From the NCBI RefSeq assembly GCF_000006565.2, contig NC_031480.1, positions 1,752,144 through 1,816,143 on the forward strand: a stretch of 64,000 nt of DNA. The letters are read 5' to 3'. Position 1 is the first letter of the stretch; each line of letters begins with the position of its first letter. Under the pieces are notes generated by a model. It searched no databases, was not told the DNA's origin, and worked only from the letters and a program-made list of their open reading frames with translations. The DNA is from Toxoplasma gondii ME49. Lineage: Eukaryota > Apicomplexa > Conoidasida > Eucoccidiorida > Sarcocystidae. The translations under genes were made by a program, and so were the position numbers. Positions 21,701-34,746 of this stretch are shown one piece after another.

Positions 21701-24535
21701 GTGAAGTCGCTTCCCTGTGGCCGCCGGGGATTTTCAAGAACTCATCGAGAGCAGGAAACACTCTTGGAAACGCGCGCAACCTGCTCGACTGACTTGGTTG
21801 GGTGCCTCGCTCTCTTTCGCTCGCGGCTGCCAGGTGCCTCGCTTTTTTGCGGGACAGGACACCTCGGTCCTTGTTTTAGTGTGTCTCCCACGTGGACTGG
21901 AGAAGGCACAAAGCCAAATAGAACACCTGCATGAAATGTCGAAGGAAATTCGCTTTCCCGATACGTCCACTTCGAGAACGAAGGCCCCGCCCACTCACCA
22001 GGTGTCGAGACACACCGCAAAATTCAACTCGTTCGAGCTAGCCGCTTCCCAGTACTCGTTTTTCAACGTTTGCAGTTCGTTGTTCGCTGGTTTTTCCCGA
22101 TCGCAGTTCAATCCTCCGAGTTTTCCAGCTCGCGCATGCTTCTACAAGCCTGAAAAGACTTTTCCGTTTAGTTTCTGTCGTTCAGCCTGTCGATTTCTGT
22201 CTGTAGCGGCTCCCAGCTGGGTTCTCGGTCGATCAGCAGGATGGTTTCATGTAAGCGTAGACTCAGTCCGGTAGCAAGGGATAAGGTAGTGGCTGGTGTA
22301 GAACTTAAGACGTATGTTGCTCATGAAATGCACTAGGTAACTTGTAGCTTTTCTCCTCTAAGACGAGACGCTCCTCTTTTCTGCACTCTTCGAGCACAAA
22401 CAAGAGTCTTCCTTCCCTTAGCTTTCCCGGGTGTGCGTTCTTTTGCGCGGCCCAGAACGCCGCGAGCGTTTTCCCGTTAAAAAAGGAGTCTTTTCTCTGT
22501 CGTGTCCAAATCTGTCTCACCCGCGCCGACAGCGAACGCGTTCTTCAAAGAGACTTCTCTTCAAAGACCTGGTTCTCGACGACGACTCCCTTGCAGGACC
22601 TCTCTCTGGAGCTCTGCGCTTCCGAAACTCGAGATATCAGCACAGCTCGCAAAGGGGGTACTGGAGAAACAAACGTGAAACGCAGGCGTTCTCGCGAGAA
22701 CGACTTTAACTTTCGTCTCTAAAAAAGTCACACTCCCCTCCAGACAAAGACGCAAATCTCCCGACGAGAGAGACTCTCTGAAGAACGCGCTCGCCGCTTG
22801 AGGAGTCTCTTTGCTCAATGGGGTCGAAGACTCTCCCACTGCAGGCACCTGGGAAAGTCGAAGCTCGACTTGGGGCTTCCTGAGGAGAAAAATTTCTCTT
22901 CTTTCTCTGAGAGGAGAGAAGAACGCGAGGTTCTTTTCAGAAGGACGTTTCTTGTTCAAGAAATTCCAAGGTTTTTCTCTCTCCCTTCTCCCGTTCCTTC
23001 TCAGCGCCGTCTCGCCATCCCATTTTCTCTCCCCTCCAAAGAGGGTGCTCTGCAAGACACCCTGGAGAGTGTCTTGCGGGCGGTTTCTTCCGTGTCGCTT
23101 TTGCAGCTCCTTTTTTTCGGATTTTCTTCCACTTTCTTCGTCTAGGCTTTGAGAGTCTGCTTTTTCTTCTCTCCGCGAGTCCAGGCCTCCCCTCGATCAC
23201 TCCGTTTTTCTCCCCGCGTCTTGTCCCTGTCGAGTCTCGTCTTTCCTCTTGCTCCCGCGCTTGCTGTCTTGCTTCCAAGTTCTTCTCCTTTCTCGCTCCT
23301 CTTCGGCCATTATTCTCTTCTCCAAGCGTTTCCTCGTTCCCCCTCCCTTTTCTCCGCTTCCCAGATCACTCTGCGCGTCCGTGTCTTAGTCCGTTTTTTT
23401 GCGGGGCTCGGCCTTCTCTCTCCGACGCCGCCGTCTGCCTTCGCCGCCGCTGCCCGTTCCGGCGAAACGCTCTCAAATCTCTGACTCGGTTGCCTCTCTC
23501 TCTCCCCGTTAAACACCGCTTGTCGCGAGCCTCGTCTCTCCCACAGTATGGTTGCTTCTACTGGCTTTCTTCCCTTGCTCATCTACTGCTGCAAAGGCGT
23601 CGCGACGTCGCTCCTCGCGTCATCGGCTGTATGCACCGCGCTCTCGGACCGGCCATCGCTCTCGCTGGGTCTGTTTCTCTTTTCTGCGTCGCTTTCTGCG
23701 TTTCTTCTTGCGCCGACTCTCTCCAGCTTCTCGCCCTGTCTCGCCGCCTCCCTCCCTGCCCTCACTGTCGCGTTGTCTCCCGCCCTGGCCGCCAGCAGGT
23801 TCTGCTTCACGCACTGCTGCAAACAGAGAAGCAGAAGTCGCTTCGCCGCAACGTCGGATTAACTCGAACACTGCGTCTCCGCTTCCCTCCTTCAACTCCA
23901 GTTCGCTGTCTTGATCAAAGGCTCTCCTGAGAGAACGTGGAGGGCCGCAGCGAGAACGGAGACAAGGTTCGGCCTGCCAGGAAGACCCCTGCATGCCTGA
24001 CGCTCGCACACTCGGCGAATATTCCGACAGGCACTCGAGCCAGGAGGCTCTTGAAATGCCCAGGAAGTCGCTCTCCTGGATTCCGTGGCGAAGCGTCCGA
24101 CCAGCGGGGAAAGCCGAAGAGGGTCGAGAAAGAAGGAAAGGAGACAAAAGGCAGGCCTTCGACGGGAGAAGCACCATCCAAGCTTTCGGAGGAAAGATGA
24201 TTCGAATGTCTTCTGGAGGTTTCTGAGATATCCCAACTGTTCGCCTCGAACAACAACCAAACGGCTTTCTTTTTTTCGACACCCCGTAGAAACGCGTTTC
24301 TCGAGCTGATGAATGCAACAAACAAAGGACTTCTCAACGTGAACTGAGGGGTCAAAAAGGGGAATCAACTGCATGCAAGGAGTCCTCGTATCTCTCTGTG
24401 CATCCCGCTGGCCACGAGTGGAGGAACGACGCAACTCGCTTTTTCCCTTCAAACTCGAAACGAGTTTGCGAGGAAACAAACATACGACAGGCTGAGAAGC
24501 GACGCGCGCAACAAGCATGCGCGTGCGGCGAGTCG
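18784..24535. other. Large divergent intergenic region (~5.8 kb)
   Basis: METTL3 (minus) and the coiled-coil gene (plus) diverge from this stretch. The part nearest METTL3 (18.8-19.5 kb) is purine-rich on the plus strand; 19.7-20.2 kb and 23.0-23.8 kb are CT-rich. A poly-C tract lies near 20860-20880. Many open frames exist on both strands but none shows a recognisable domain or a splice-compatible conserved block. Long 5' untranslated exons or an unrecognised gene remain possible. Confidence 0.4.
24370..24376. promoter_or_regulatory. TGCATGC element upstream of the coiled-coil gene
   Basis: The perfect palindrome TGCATGC lies 214 bp before the ATG at 24590. This motif is known as an enriched apicomplexan promoter element bound by AP2-family factors. 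It also occurs elsewhere in the window, so a regulatory role here is inferred from position only. Confidence 0.35.
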
Positions 24536-24551
24536 AGGTGTACGTACACCT
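24536..24551. promoter_or_regulatory. 16-bp perfect palindrome with GTACGTAC core
   Basis: The sequence AGGTGTACGTACACCT is its own reverse complement and sits 39 bp before the ATG of the coiled-coil gene. It could be a transcription-factor site or an element of the 5' untranslated RNA. The same core recurs at 7707-7720 inside a coding exon and in variant form elsewhere. Confidence 0.35.
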
Positions 24552-24589
24552 GAGCGACCGGCCTCAGACCCTAGAAAGCTTCCGTCGAG

Positions 24590-27500
24590 ATGCAGGACTC
24601 CGGAGACGGTCCCGCGCCTCAGGGGGGAGCGGGAGACTTTTTTTCTGTGCTGCTTCAAAACCACATCACAGGCGTCAAGACGCCCCGATCAGATCGGCCT
24701 GCGCGGCCTCGACCTACGGCTTCGAGCACCCCTATCCTTTCCTTCTGTTCTCTCGACTCGCGCTCTCCATGCCCTTCTCTCGCCTCAGTCTCCGTCCGCG
24801 AGACCCTCTGTCTCCGAAAGGCGGCCGCAAACGCCCAAGGAGACACCTCGCCGCGGGAGACCTCGGTGGGGTCGGTCGACTCTTGCGCCGGAGGGAGACC
24901 GGAAGGAGACGCGAGGCCGAGCGCAGGAGGCGAGAGAGGCGAAAGGAACTCGTCTCAGATCTTTCCTTTCCTTCGAGGAAGAGCTGCTTCTCTCGAAATC
25001 CTCAAGAGACACAAACTCGAGGCAAGCGCCGACCTGCGGAATAAGTCTCTAAACACCGACGTCCTGACCAAGGGGCAGACCGACGGGGGAGAGCAGAGAG
25101 AACAGCGAGGCGAAGACGAGAGAAAACGTGAGGAGGGGGAGCGCGAGAAACAGGAAAGAAGAAGAGATGGAAAGAGAGTAAATCTTCGACGTGGAGGCGC
25201 GAGGAGACGAATCTGCAGAGGCAAGAGCGAGGGCGAGGTTGGAGGGAAACTCGAGGCCAGGAGACACTTTCATGGGGGTTGCCGAGCGCATTCAGCGACG
25301 GAGGGAGAGAGCGTTTCTTCGGGCGGCTCGAATAGAGGAACGTCGCGGGAAGATCTCCACGACTTCCGCAGCAAGGAGTTCTCCTCACGCTCTTTGCCTT
25401 GTTCTATCCATCGTCCTCTCCGCCGCTCTGTCCATCGTGCTCTCCTGCCCGAGTTTACTGGTCGAAGTGGAGGACAGACTGTTTCTCGTCGCTCTCACAG
25501 AAGCGTCGGAGGGCGTTCCTTCTCCAGTCATGGGGAGACAGAGGTGTTGACGACGGGGTCAACAGTCCGCTCTGTCCCTTCTGGTCGAGCCTCTTTCTCG
25601 GCTTTCGAGAACCTCCGAAGAAGCCGCGTTTCGCGCTCCTCTTCGGCCTCACAGGCTTCGGACTGCGGTGTGGGCGACATCCCAGAGAAGCTCTTCGGCC
25701 GCAGCCCAAGTCGGCCAGCGCAGGCAGCTTTTTCGAGATATTCGCAGCTTCAGGCCTCGCTCCGGAGGCGCGAGTCTCCTGTCTCGTCTCGAAGCGCGGA
25801 GAGCTCGACGCGCTCCGCCGCCTCCGAAGACTGGAGAAGCGTCTCGGGAAGAAGACGAAGAAAGACGAGGAGACCGGGGAAAGGTTTGCCGGTGTGTTCC
25901 GCTGCCTCCTGCGCCTCCGAAAGACTCTCAGGACGGACGGGCCGCCGGGGCAAAGCCGAAAGATGGGGTGTTCGTACACCCGGCGGGTCGGACTGGGAGC
26001 AGTCGACGGACTCGGGAGGTCGGTTGTGGGGGCGCGAAGCGTATTCGGCTCTTCCGCGAAAAGAACGACTCGAAAAAGTTTGGAGGCAAAGGACGGTGCC
26101 TTCGAACCCCGCGCTCGATCTATCGGACGTTTTCGGACCTCCAAAAAAGGCCTTCTCGGACGACCTTGCCTCCTTTGCGTCTCCCTTCGCTCCCGGAGCT
26201 TCTCTCGCCTCGACTCTCTTCGCAGCCTCTCCTCCCTTCGAGGCTCTTTTCCCGGCGGCTCAGCGAGACGGAAAGCGCCTGCAGGAAGAGCGGACTCTAA
26301 AGAAACCTGTCGAGTCTGCAGCCTGTGTCGTCGCGTCGCCTGTGTCTCAAAGCACCGATGCCGGGCTGCAGTGGCTTCAAGAGGCCTTACGGGCATCTCC
26401 GCAGCTGCTCGCTGCCCTCCTTCACTCGTATGCAAACAAAGAACTCCTCAACAGTCCTCAGCTTCCTCCCGCCGTCTCTCCTTGTCCCTCTGCGCCCTCT
26501 GTCTCTCCTCCTTGTCCCTCTGCTCCGTGCGTTTCTGTTTCACTCGCTCACGAGGAGAAGGTCGGAGAAGAATTGCTTGGGTCGAGCCGTCTGCAGCATC
26601 CGTCTGCCTTCTCTCCCCCGTCGATTTCTTCGTCTTCCTGTCCTTCTGCGTCTTCGGCTGCAGTCCAGGGAGCGCAGGCAGGTCAGATCTCTTCGTCCGT
26701 CGTCGACAACGCAAGAGGAGCTTCTCTCTCCGAGCCACTGGTCTCTTCCCTGTTCCCTCCATTTCCTGCCCTCCGTGAACGCCCGCTTCTGTCTGCTTCC
26801 TCCCCTCCTCTTCCTCCCTCGGCTGAGAGCCACCGCGCGACTCCAGGAGGAGACAAGGGAGACACAGGAGACAGAAACGAAGCGGAGAAGCGGTGTGTTG
26901 CCATGCTCGCTCGCTGTCGTGGAGAGGTGAAGGAGCTGAGAGAACGCGTTTCGCATTTGCGCGCAGGCGTGGAGAACAACTTGTGCGACATGAGGCAGTG
27001 GGTTGCCATCGCGGCCAGAGAAGTCGGCCAGGTCTCGGCGGCACACTCGCACGCGTCGACAGATGGAGACGCTCTCGCGAAAGCGAACGAGGAGTTTGAG
27101 AAGGAGAGAGCTGAGTTTGCTCTGAGGCAGACGCAGCAAGAGGAAAGACTTTCTCTCCTCCAGCTGCAGGTGTACGGCCTCGAAGAGCAGCTCGCGCTCG
27201 CGGAGACGGCCCGCGAGAAGCAGGAGACGCTCGTCAAACAAGCGAACCTCGTCGCGAAAGAACAAGTGAGCGACAAAGAAGAGACGAAGGCGCCGACACG
27301 AAGGTAGAAGGCGGGAAGTCTGCCACAAGGTTGGGATCGCGAGAATTCGCCAAACTGCAGGTTCCGTCCTGGAATTCGTTTTAGGTGGATCTCTCGGAAA
27401 AGTCGGTGCTTCTCTGTAGTCTACGAGAGCCTATAAAACCGGTGCCAACAACTTATGAACGCGTGCCAGGGACCTCCAGCTCGCAGACTCTTGTTCCGAG

Positions 27501-30500
27501 AGTTCAAAGAGGTCTTGAAGCCTCTTTCATGGAGTTTCAAAGAAGATACTGTTTCCAGACATTTGAAAGAACCGAGTTATCAACAACGAGGTAAACAACT
27601 TGGTTTGTCAAAACGAGTGAAGAACGTGCCTGAGCTGGTTGTGACTTTCTGTGACAGGCGGAGAAACATCGAGAGAAAGTGCGAAGTCTCCTGCTGGAAG
27701 TGGCGGCTCTGAAGGAGGAGAAGGAAGAGCGAGAGCGAGAAGAGTCCCGCCGAAATAATTCGCATGCAGAATCTCTAGAGCTGCTTGAGAGAGACGCCGC
27801 ACAGACGAGGAAAGAGAACACCAGGCTGCAGGCGCAGCTGAAGAAAGTCACGGCTGAACTCGAGGAGGTCCGCAGAGAGCAGGAGGCGACGCGAGTGCGG
27901 TTGAGGGAGAGCGAGGAAGCACTGAGAGACAGCCGAGAGAGAGAAGAAGAAGAGAGGAAGAAGAAAGAATCTCTGCTTGTCGAGAGGACCCAAGGCGCGC
28001 GAGAAGAAGAGAAACTCATCGAAGATGTCCAGAGACTCCACAACACACTCAGTGACAAAGAAGCGATCTTCACAGAAATGAAGACCGAGGCCGAACGCGT
28101 CCGACAAGAACTCGACAAGTCAGTCGACACAACATAGACGCCTTGTTGAAAGTTACAACGTGGTGCAACCCAATGTTTCTCAGTGTCTACTTGAAGGCAC
28201 AGAGTCGTCCAAACGGGCGTTTCGTTCGATGTTTCCTCTGATCGTAGAATGCTCTATCTGTGGCTTTGTCCGAGTCGTTTCAAAATGCCAAAAATGATGG
28301 GCTCATCAACGGTCAGAGCGTGTGCCTTCGCGATCGTAGGGTGCTCGAATCCGAGTGTAGACAGAGTGAGGATTGCGTTACAGGGTGCTCGTATCGAGGC
28401 GTATGTCGAATTCCTTTCGGATCCAAGGATGGCCTAAGCCAGGTTCCAAAAAGGTTCTTTTTTCAGTCCTGGATTGGTTGAAACAATGTCAATGGAATCC
28501 CTTCAGGATTCCTTGGCGATTTCACGCATCAAAGTGTATTCGGCGAGTTTCTGTCGAAATAAAAAACCCAGTTTCCCTGTCCAATTTAAGAAGAGGGGAA
28601 ACGGGCGGAGGCGGTGGAGCGTAGATGACATGGACTCTCTGAATTTCGCATGCAAAAAAAACGTGTGTGTGTGGAAGAAGTGGAGTCAAAAATATAGCCA
28701 CGAGAGACAGAGTCGCCGAGAAAGGGATTTTCCGAGACAGACGGTTTCGCCAGGATTTGCTCGATGGTATCTGCTTCGACGTCGACTGCTGATTCAGATT
28801 TCAAGTTTCCTTTTGAGCACAGGGCTTGCTTCCCTCTGCATGCTCTGGTTTTCCGCGATTCCTCCCGTTGTCCTCTTCTGTTTCAGAGAGCGGCAGCTGA
28901 GAGAGGTGCGAGAAGAAGAGAAGGGAGAGCTCGAGAGAGAGTTGGCGGAGGCGAAGACGCGAGAAGAAGAAGGGAAGGAGGCGATGGAGAATTTGCAGCA
29001 GGAATTGTCTCGCCTGCAGAGAAACATTGAGCAGATTCAGGGCCAGAGAGAACAAGAATCGCGGAGACACGCTGCAGAAAAGGATCGCCTGAGGAAGCAA
29101 ATCGACGAACTGGAGCAGGAGAGACAGGCGATGCATGCGGACGCGACAGCGAGACTCGAGGAGCACTTGAAGGCGGAAGAGAAGCTCCGCGCTGAGGCGC
29201 AAAGTCTCCGAACTCAGCAGAGAAAGAAAACGAATGTTGAGGAGGAACTTCTCACCACGAAGGCGGAGCTTCAACACCTCAAAGATGAATTGAAAGTGAG
29301 AAAAAAGGAAAAAGGAGGAACCGCATCCATCCTCACAACTGTGCACGCAGATCTCGGGCACTCATGCATAAGCCGATAATAAGAGCATCTTTGCCGACGG
29401 ATATGCATTTAGGCGTCAGGGAAGATGAAGAGAAACAAAGCGTATCTCAGTGCTCTCGTTTCTCCAGATGTAGTGTGAGACGCCCGTCTTCCGTCGTTGA
29501 GAAAAGCCTGTTGTGTGGCTCAAGTTTGACGAGAGACAGATCTGTTTCTCCGCCTCTCAGCGTCCTCGACTCGGTCTTTCCCACAGTTTTTCTCCCTACG
29601 TTTTTACGCAGACACGAGCGTCCACACCGATTCCAAACGCCCTGCACTATACAAACCGATATTTATATATATACATATATATGTATATATATGTATACAT
29701 ATGTATATATATATATGTAGATACTAAAGTGGTGTATGTCGGCAGTTGCTGTTCTGGAGAACCGTATTTTTCCTGTTTTGGTTTGGCCTTCGTTCAGTTG
29801 AAAATGTGCGCAAGTGTATATATGGTGAGGTTGTTCAACATGGCTTATGTTTACTTTTTTCCAGGATTTGCTGGCTGAGGAGGTGGGGAAGCGCGCCGCG
29901 TTGACGGAAGAGAACGGGAAGCAGCAGAAGGACTTGGAGAGCAAGCAGCAGTTGGTCCGTTCGCTTCTGCAGCAGAAATCGACTCTGGAAGTGAAGCTGC
30001 AGGAGGCGCAGCGCCGCGAGTTGAGTCTGCAGAGGGACGTCCGCCGGGGAGAAGAAGAACTCGTCACGCTGAAGCAGCGACTGTCGGATTTGCAGCTCGA
30101 CTGCGAAGAACAACGGCTGGCGACTCAACGGAGCGACAAGGAGGTCGAGCGCCTGAGAGTGCATGCAGGCAAGTTGGAGGCGGCGGAGAAGGTCCGTCAA
30201 GAGGAACTTGTCCAGGGGCAAACCGCCTTGACAGAGTCCCTGGAGAAGCAAGAGGCCGCGGCGAAAACAGCTGCAAAGTGGAAGGCGCTCTACGTCTCTC
30301 AGCAGAGTGCAGTGCAGCAGCTACGGGAACAGCTTCTCACTCTGCAAAAGTCGCTCCTCAGACGCGGCGACGCTGAGGATGCGCTGCTCGTTTTGCACTT
30401 TGACGACGAGACGCCGGAAGCCGGACTTTCAGTCGGGGATGTGGAGACGGAGCACCTGCACATGGAGACGGAGTTTCGGCGCGGGATGGAGTCGGATGAG

Positions 30501-32845
30501 AAACCGGAGCTGGAGACTGGAAAAGGGGAGAAGAGGGGAGTGCGGGAAGCGGCTGCGAAGGCTCTCGAACTGTTGCTGAACGCCCCAGTTTTCCAGCCGA
30601 GTCGAGGACCCAGGGAGAGATCTCAGACGCCTGCGGAAGGCGAGAACGAGAAGGCGGGAGCCGGCGCAGACCATCGAGAGGCCTTTTCCAAGGGGGTGGC
30701 TAGCCAGGAGAACAGAGAGGACTCTGTTTCGCGACCAGGGAGCTCGGCGGCTGCGCGCGCCCTCGAGAGAACTGTGGCTTTGGAAGAAGCGAAGTCATAC
30801 CGGTGGAGCGAAGATGGATTTTCATCTCGACTGCGCCAAGTTTGCACACGCGGCGACCGCATCTGCAAAGGGGAGGCGACTTCTTCGCGAGCAGAAAACT
30901 ACGCCTTTCGAGAACGGCGCGAGCAGAACGGAGACAGCTCGCGAGAGAGAGGTGCTGGAACCAGCGACGCGGGGACGCCTCGTTTCGGCGCCCGAGAAAA
31001 GGCGGAGACGAGGAAGCAGCGCGAGAGAGAAGACTCCAGAGACGAGAGAGAGGAGCGAAAGCCGAGAGAAGCAGTGTCGAGAATCGGGACGTCCACAGCT
31101 TCGTTGCCGGAGCCCCGAGTCGACACGGGGAGTAGACAGACGACAGCGAGCAGCGATGCGGCTGAGTCGCTGTTTCGCGGCGAGGAGAGTCGAGAGCAGA
31201 GGGGGCGGAGAAAGGAAGAGCGCGAGGACGGCGCGCAGCAGGGAGACTTGCGAGTGCACAGAGACCTTCTTCAACTGAAGAAACAGAAAGGCGAGTTGGA
31301 GAGAGAGGAGGCGAGGCATCCACTCGACCTTCTCCAACTGAAGCACGGCGTCCAGACACTCGAGGCCGAGATGCGCGTCGCCGAAGAAAGTCTGTCGCGC
31401 GCCACCTGCACCTGCGAGATCGCATTCCACGACATTCTCGCCCAGAGTGCGCGGTACCACTCCTCAGCGGAGACACTGCAAAAGATTGAGAGTGCAGGAA
31501 AAGACGTGCATCTCCTCCCGTCTCTGCGGCAGACCCTTCGGGCGTACCTGCGGGAGAACGGCGCAGGACGCAGCGAAGACCGAGCGGAAGCGAGGAAGCG
31601 GCGACGAGGGCGAGCCGGAAGACTCGACGGACGCGACGAACCAGATGGCGACCACGAACCTTTCGACGAAGAAGAAAAACTCAAAGTGGTGCAATGGATG
31701 AATCACCTTGTCGAAGAAACTGAGAGGTAGGCGAAAGGAACGGGCAGTCGACAAGTCGACTCGTGCCAGAAGGTTAAACAGTCCCTGCTCTTTTCAGTCC
31801 CCTCAAGTTCTCACACCCCATGCAGTTCAACCTCAGTGTAGGAGATTTCCTGTATACCGCTACAGGCGCTCGGAGAGGTGACGACGGGGATCTCCAGTGG
31901 TCATCTGGTAGGTGTACCACGGAGATGGCGTCGAGTTTCTGCTTCGTTTCCGACGTATTGAGAGTGGACTTTTCTGTCTGCCTTGTTGTCGCTGTTAGGT
32001 CTTGTTACATTTTGGAGGGCGCTCATGCAGCTCGCGATGCCGCTGCTCGTGAGCGACAGCAACTCCAGAGGAAGTTGGAGGCGCTTTCCTCGGAACTGCG
32101 GGAGAAACGCTCGTATCTGCGCTGCGTGGAAGCGAAGGCGAAACATATTTCCGACTCTGTGTTGAGTACGGGAGAACGAGAACAGGCGTGTCTGGACGCT
32201 CTCGGCCAGCAGCGCAGGCAGGCTCGACCCCTCGTCAGCAGTCCGCCGGGCGCATCCTACCTGGCTGACCTGTTGAGGAAGAGTCCGATGTGTTCTCGGG
32301 GTCCGAACAACTCGCAAAGAGAGCAAAACCGCGACGAGGACCATCAAGAGCGGGACGAGGCTGGAACTCGTGAAGCCTGTGGGCGGCGACGAGTCTCGGA
32401 GAATGACAAGGAACCAGAAAAAACGTTCGCAGACCTAAAAGTCTGTCCGTCGCCGAGAAGGCGTTCCGGGTCACCCCGGCTTGGCGAGCGCATGCAGTCT
32501 CGGGCAGGAGACACAGCAAGCAGAGGAGAGGTGTCACGCGGAGGCTCGCGCATGTCTTTGAAAAAAGAGAGACATGCGTTTGACCTGGAGGAAGACGCAA
32601 AAGAGGCTTTTGTCTCGCCTTCAGTGTTTAGCCGTCTCGTGTCGGAGCACGCAGCCGCCCGCACTCGCCAGCCAGACAACAGGGACGGCGAGACAGCGAA
32701 TAAACGTAGCGCGACAGACACCGCAGACGCGCTCGACTACGCGACATGGAGCGACCGAGACGTGCATGCGCAAACTGGAGGATGTTCCTTCTGGGTCGAG
32801 TGGTCTGAGGCCAAAGGCGACCTCGATGAATCTGGTCTTCCATAG
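24590..32845 (+). CDS. Very large coiled-coil protein, five exons (hypothetical)
   Basis: Five exons join in frame: 24590-27265, 27658-28118, 28887-29295, 29865-31726 and 31999-32845, giving about 2084 residues. Donors are CAA|GTGAGC, AA|GTCAGT, AAA|GTGAGA and AG|GTAGGC; acceptors all follow pyrimidine tracts. Residues 1 to about 760 are Ser/Arg/Gly-rich and low-complexity. From about 765 to 1300 there is near-continuous heptad character rich in Glu, Arg, Lys, Leu and Gln (ELRERVSHLRAGVEN, LQAQLKKVTAELEEVRREQ, LRKQIDELEQERQAM). A polar, disordered region follows, then shorter coils including QLQRKLEALSSELREKRSYL. Such a layout is typical of scaffold proteins of the centrosome, conoid, inner membrane complex or nuclear periphery, but nothing identifies which. 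No kinase, motor or membrane segment is visible. Confidence 0.85.
29660..29719. repeat. TA microsatellite in an intron of the coiled-coil gene
   Basis: A 60-bp run of TA and TATG/TACA dinucleotide variants lies in the intron between exons 3 and 4. Confidence 0.85.
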
Positions 32846-34746
32846 GTTCAGTTGTCGCAGCAGATCCAGTCTGACACTAAAGTCACAGCTGCGTGCAACG
32901 GAGGTGGGGGGCGAACTGAAGGTGGCAAGCTAGCACAAGGAGTCCAGCGAGGAAACTAGGAGAGAGGAAAAGAGAGAAGCTTGACGCTTGGCGGGCGTGT
33001 CGTCGGAGTGAGGAAGGACAAGAGACCTGTATTACTCTCCAGCGTCTTTGGCTGGCAAAATATGCATTGGTGCAGGCTCGCTGGGACTTGTTCTGATAAA
33101 AGTGACCACCGTCTTGATGCCTACAGGAAGAGGGTTGAGAGATGAAGAAAGTGGATGTACAAGAAACAAGCGTGGTGTTCAGGTCGAAGCTTGCCACGGT
33201 TAGCTGCGCCGTCATGTCTTTGTCGGTGGTTTGTGGGACACCGGCAGGTGCAAAAATGAAGAGACAAAAGGGGACGCGTTTCCAGGATTGCTGATAGGGG
33301 AAAGGATTCCTTAATGTCTTTTCTCTCTGGCGGAAGATCCAGAGTGTAAAGACTGTCTTGTGAATGTGCAGAAACCGAACCTTATTAAGCGTCTTAGCAT
33401 GCGAGTGATTCCTGCCTTGATACGTAGAGCCACCAGAGCGGACAGACTGCACCTTTCGTACAAGAACGCGACGCAAATGTACCCCCACGCAATCACGTCG
33501 GTCCCTGTTCACTGCTGTCTATCTCTAGCGTCAGGAAAAGACGGAGTCGTCGCTCCACTGCGCTTTCGTCCATATCTGACTGATCGGACAGAGGGAAGTA
33601 TCAGCAAGCATAGGTGACAGCTTGGACGTTTGAGGAAAAAAAGAATCGATCCTCCTGTAACACGAATCTCACCCACGTTCTGCATTGACTCACATCCGGG
33701 TGCGCATATGCCTGCCAATTTTTCAGAGACATGTGGCACATTGGAAATATGACTGCGTGCACTGATGGACAGCCTAGGAGGGAGTCGTCCTGTCTCTGTT
33801 TGATGCCGCATAGATTAGAAAGGAACAAATTCACTGACTAATGCGTTTCTGTCGACGAGAGACTGGAGCGTTCACCGGAAGAATGATGAAAAATTCGTAG
33901 CTACGGCCACATGCTAAACTCCACAGTTTGGTGTGTCGTCCCTGGTCTGGGAAATTTGTTAGACCGTAGAGGTTCCTGCTCGCAGTACACCATTCCACTG
34001 AACTATGTAAGACAGCCACAAGTGTTTGAGGTATGTTTTCTGTCAAATTAAGGTTATTCCACACTGGCTGGGTTCTAGGCGTAAAGGTCGAGAATCTGGG
34101 TCCCAGTGCACGCAACACGAGCGGATCCTTGCCAGTGCAGAATGGTCTACCCAACTGTGACAACTGGAACGACGCGTTTGTGTAGCATTAGGGGTTCTGA
34201 AGTTCCCTATGTTTTTTGAATATGTTTTCCTTCAGAGCGCAAACATTCACACTCAGCGGGAACCAGCTGGACAAACTGTCTGCCGCGGGTAAGGTTCTAC
34301 CGCATCTCGTTGATGTTTCGTCCAACTGCAGTCATTTATAAATGTTAAGAAATCATTTCATGACGCAGTCTCTTCGAAAGCATCTAATGCATGACTTGCT
34401 GCTTCACGTTTGCAGTGAAGCAGATGCGCTCAATCATCCCTTACGGTTGAAAAATTCGAGCCTTTTTAGCACTCCTGCGTCAACAGCATGGGCAACAAAG
34501 TCGAGTTGCTCTGCTGTATGTTGATCACTGACAAGGATATATCTGCTTCTCACGGTTAACATGTGTGTGTCTGGACGACTGTCGCAAAGAAAACCTTGCT
34601 GTTCGCGGAGGCGTGCGTTGGAAGGAATGAGTCTCGCTGACTCCTAATCACCCTCGCTCCTCACCGAAGCAGAAGGATCCACTTGCAGAACGCAACGGTG
34701 GAGAGCTTCTGCGTTTGTAGAGAGCCAGATCTGGCATCTTGAGACT
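32846..34746. other. Convergent intergenic region at the composition boundary
   Basis: The coiled-coil gene (plus) ends into this region and the dense-granule-like gene (minus) ends toward it. Near 33 kb the GA/CT-biased, GC-rich texture gives way to more balanced, lower-GC sequence. A possible short plus-strand exon lies near 34237-34288 (after CCTTCAG, before GTAAGG; frame QTFTLSGNQLDKLSAA), but I cannot connect it to anything. Confidence 0.35.

Noticed and set aside
22561..23055. 164-codon minus-strand frame in the large intergenic region
   Set aside because: Pyrimidine-biased opposite strand explains its openness; no start context or domain.
23620..24518. Overlapping minus-strand frames of 146-233 codons upstream of the coiled-coil gene
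   Set aside because: No recognisable motif, no consistent splice partners, and all three frames are similarly open, which indicates composition rather than selection.
25399..26778. 459-codon plus-strand and 326-codon minus-strand frames
   Set aside because: Alternative frames over exon 1 of the coiled-coil gene; only the 24590 frame splices into the downstream coils.
30700..31476. 258-codon minus-strand open frame
   Set aside because: Antisense to a well-supported coiled-coil exon.
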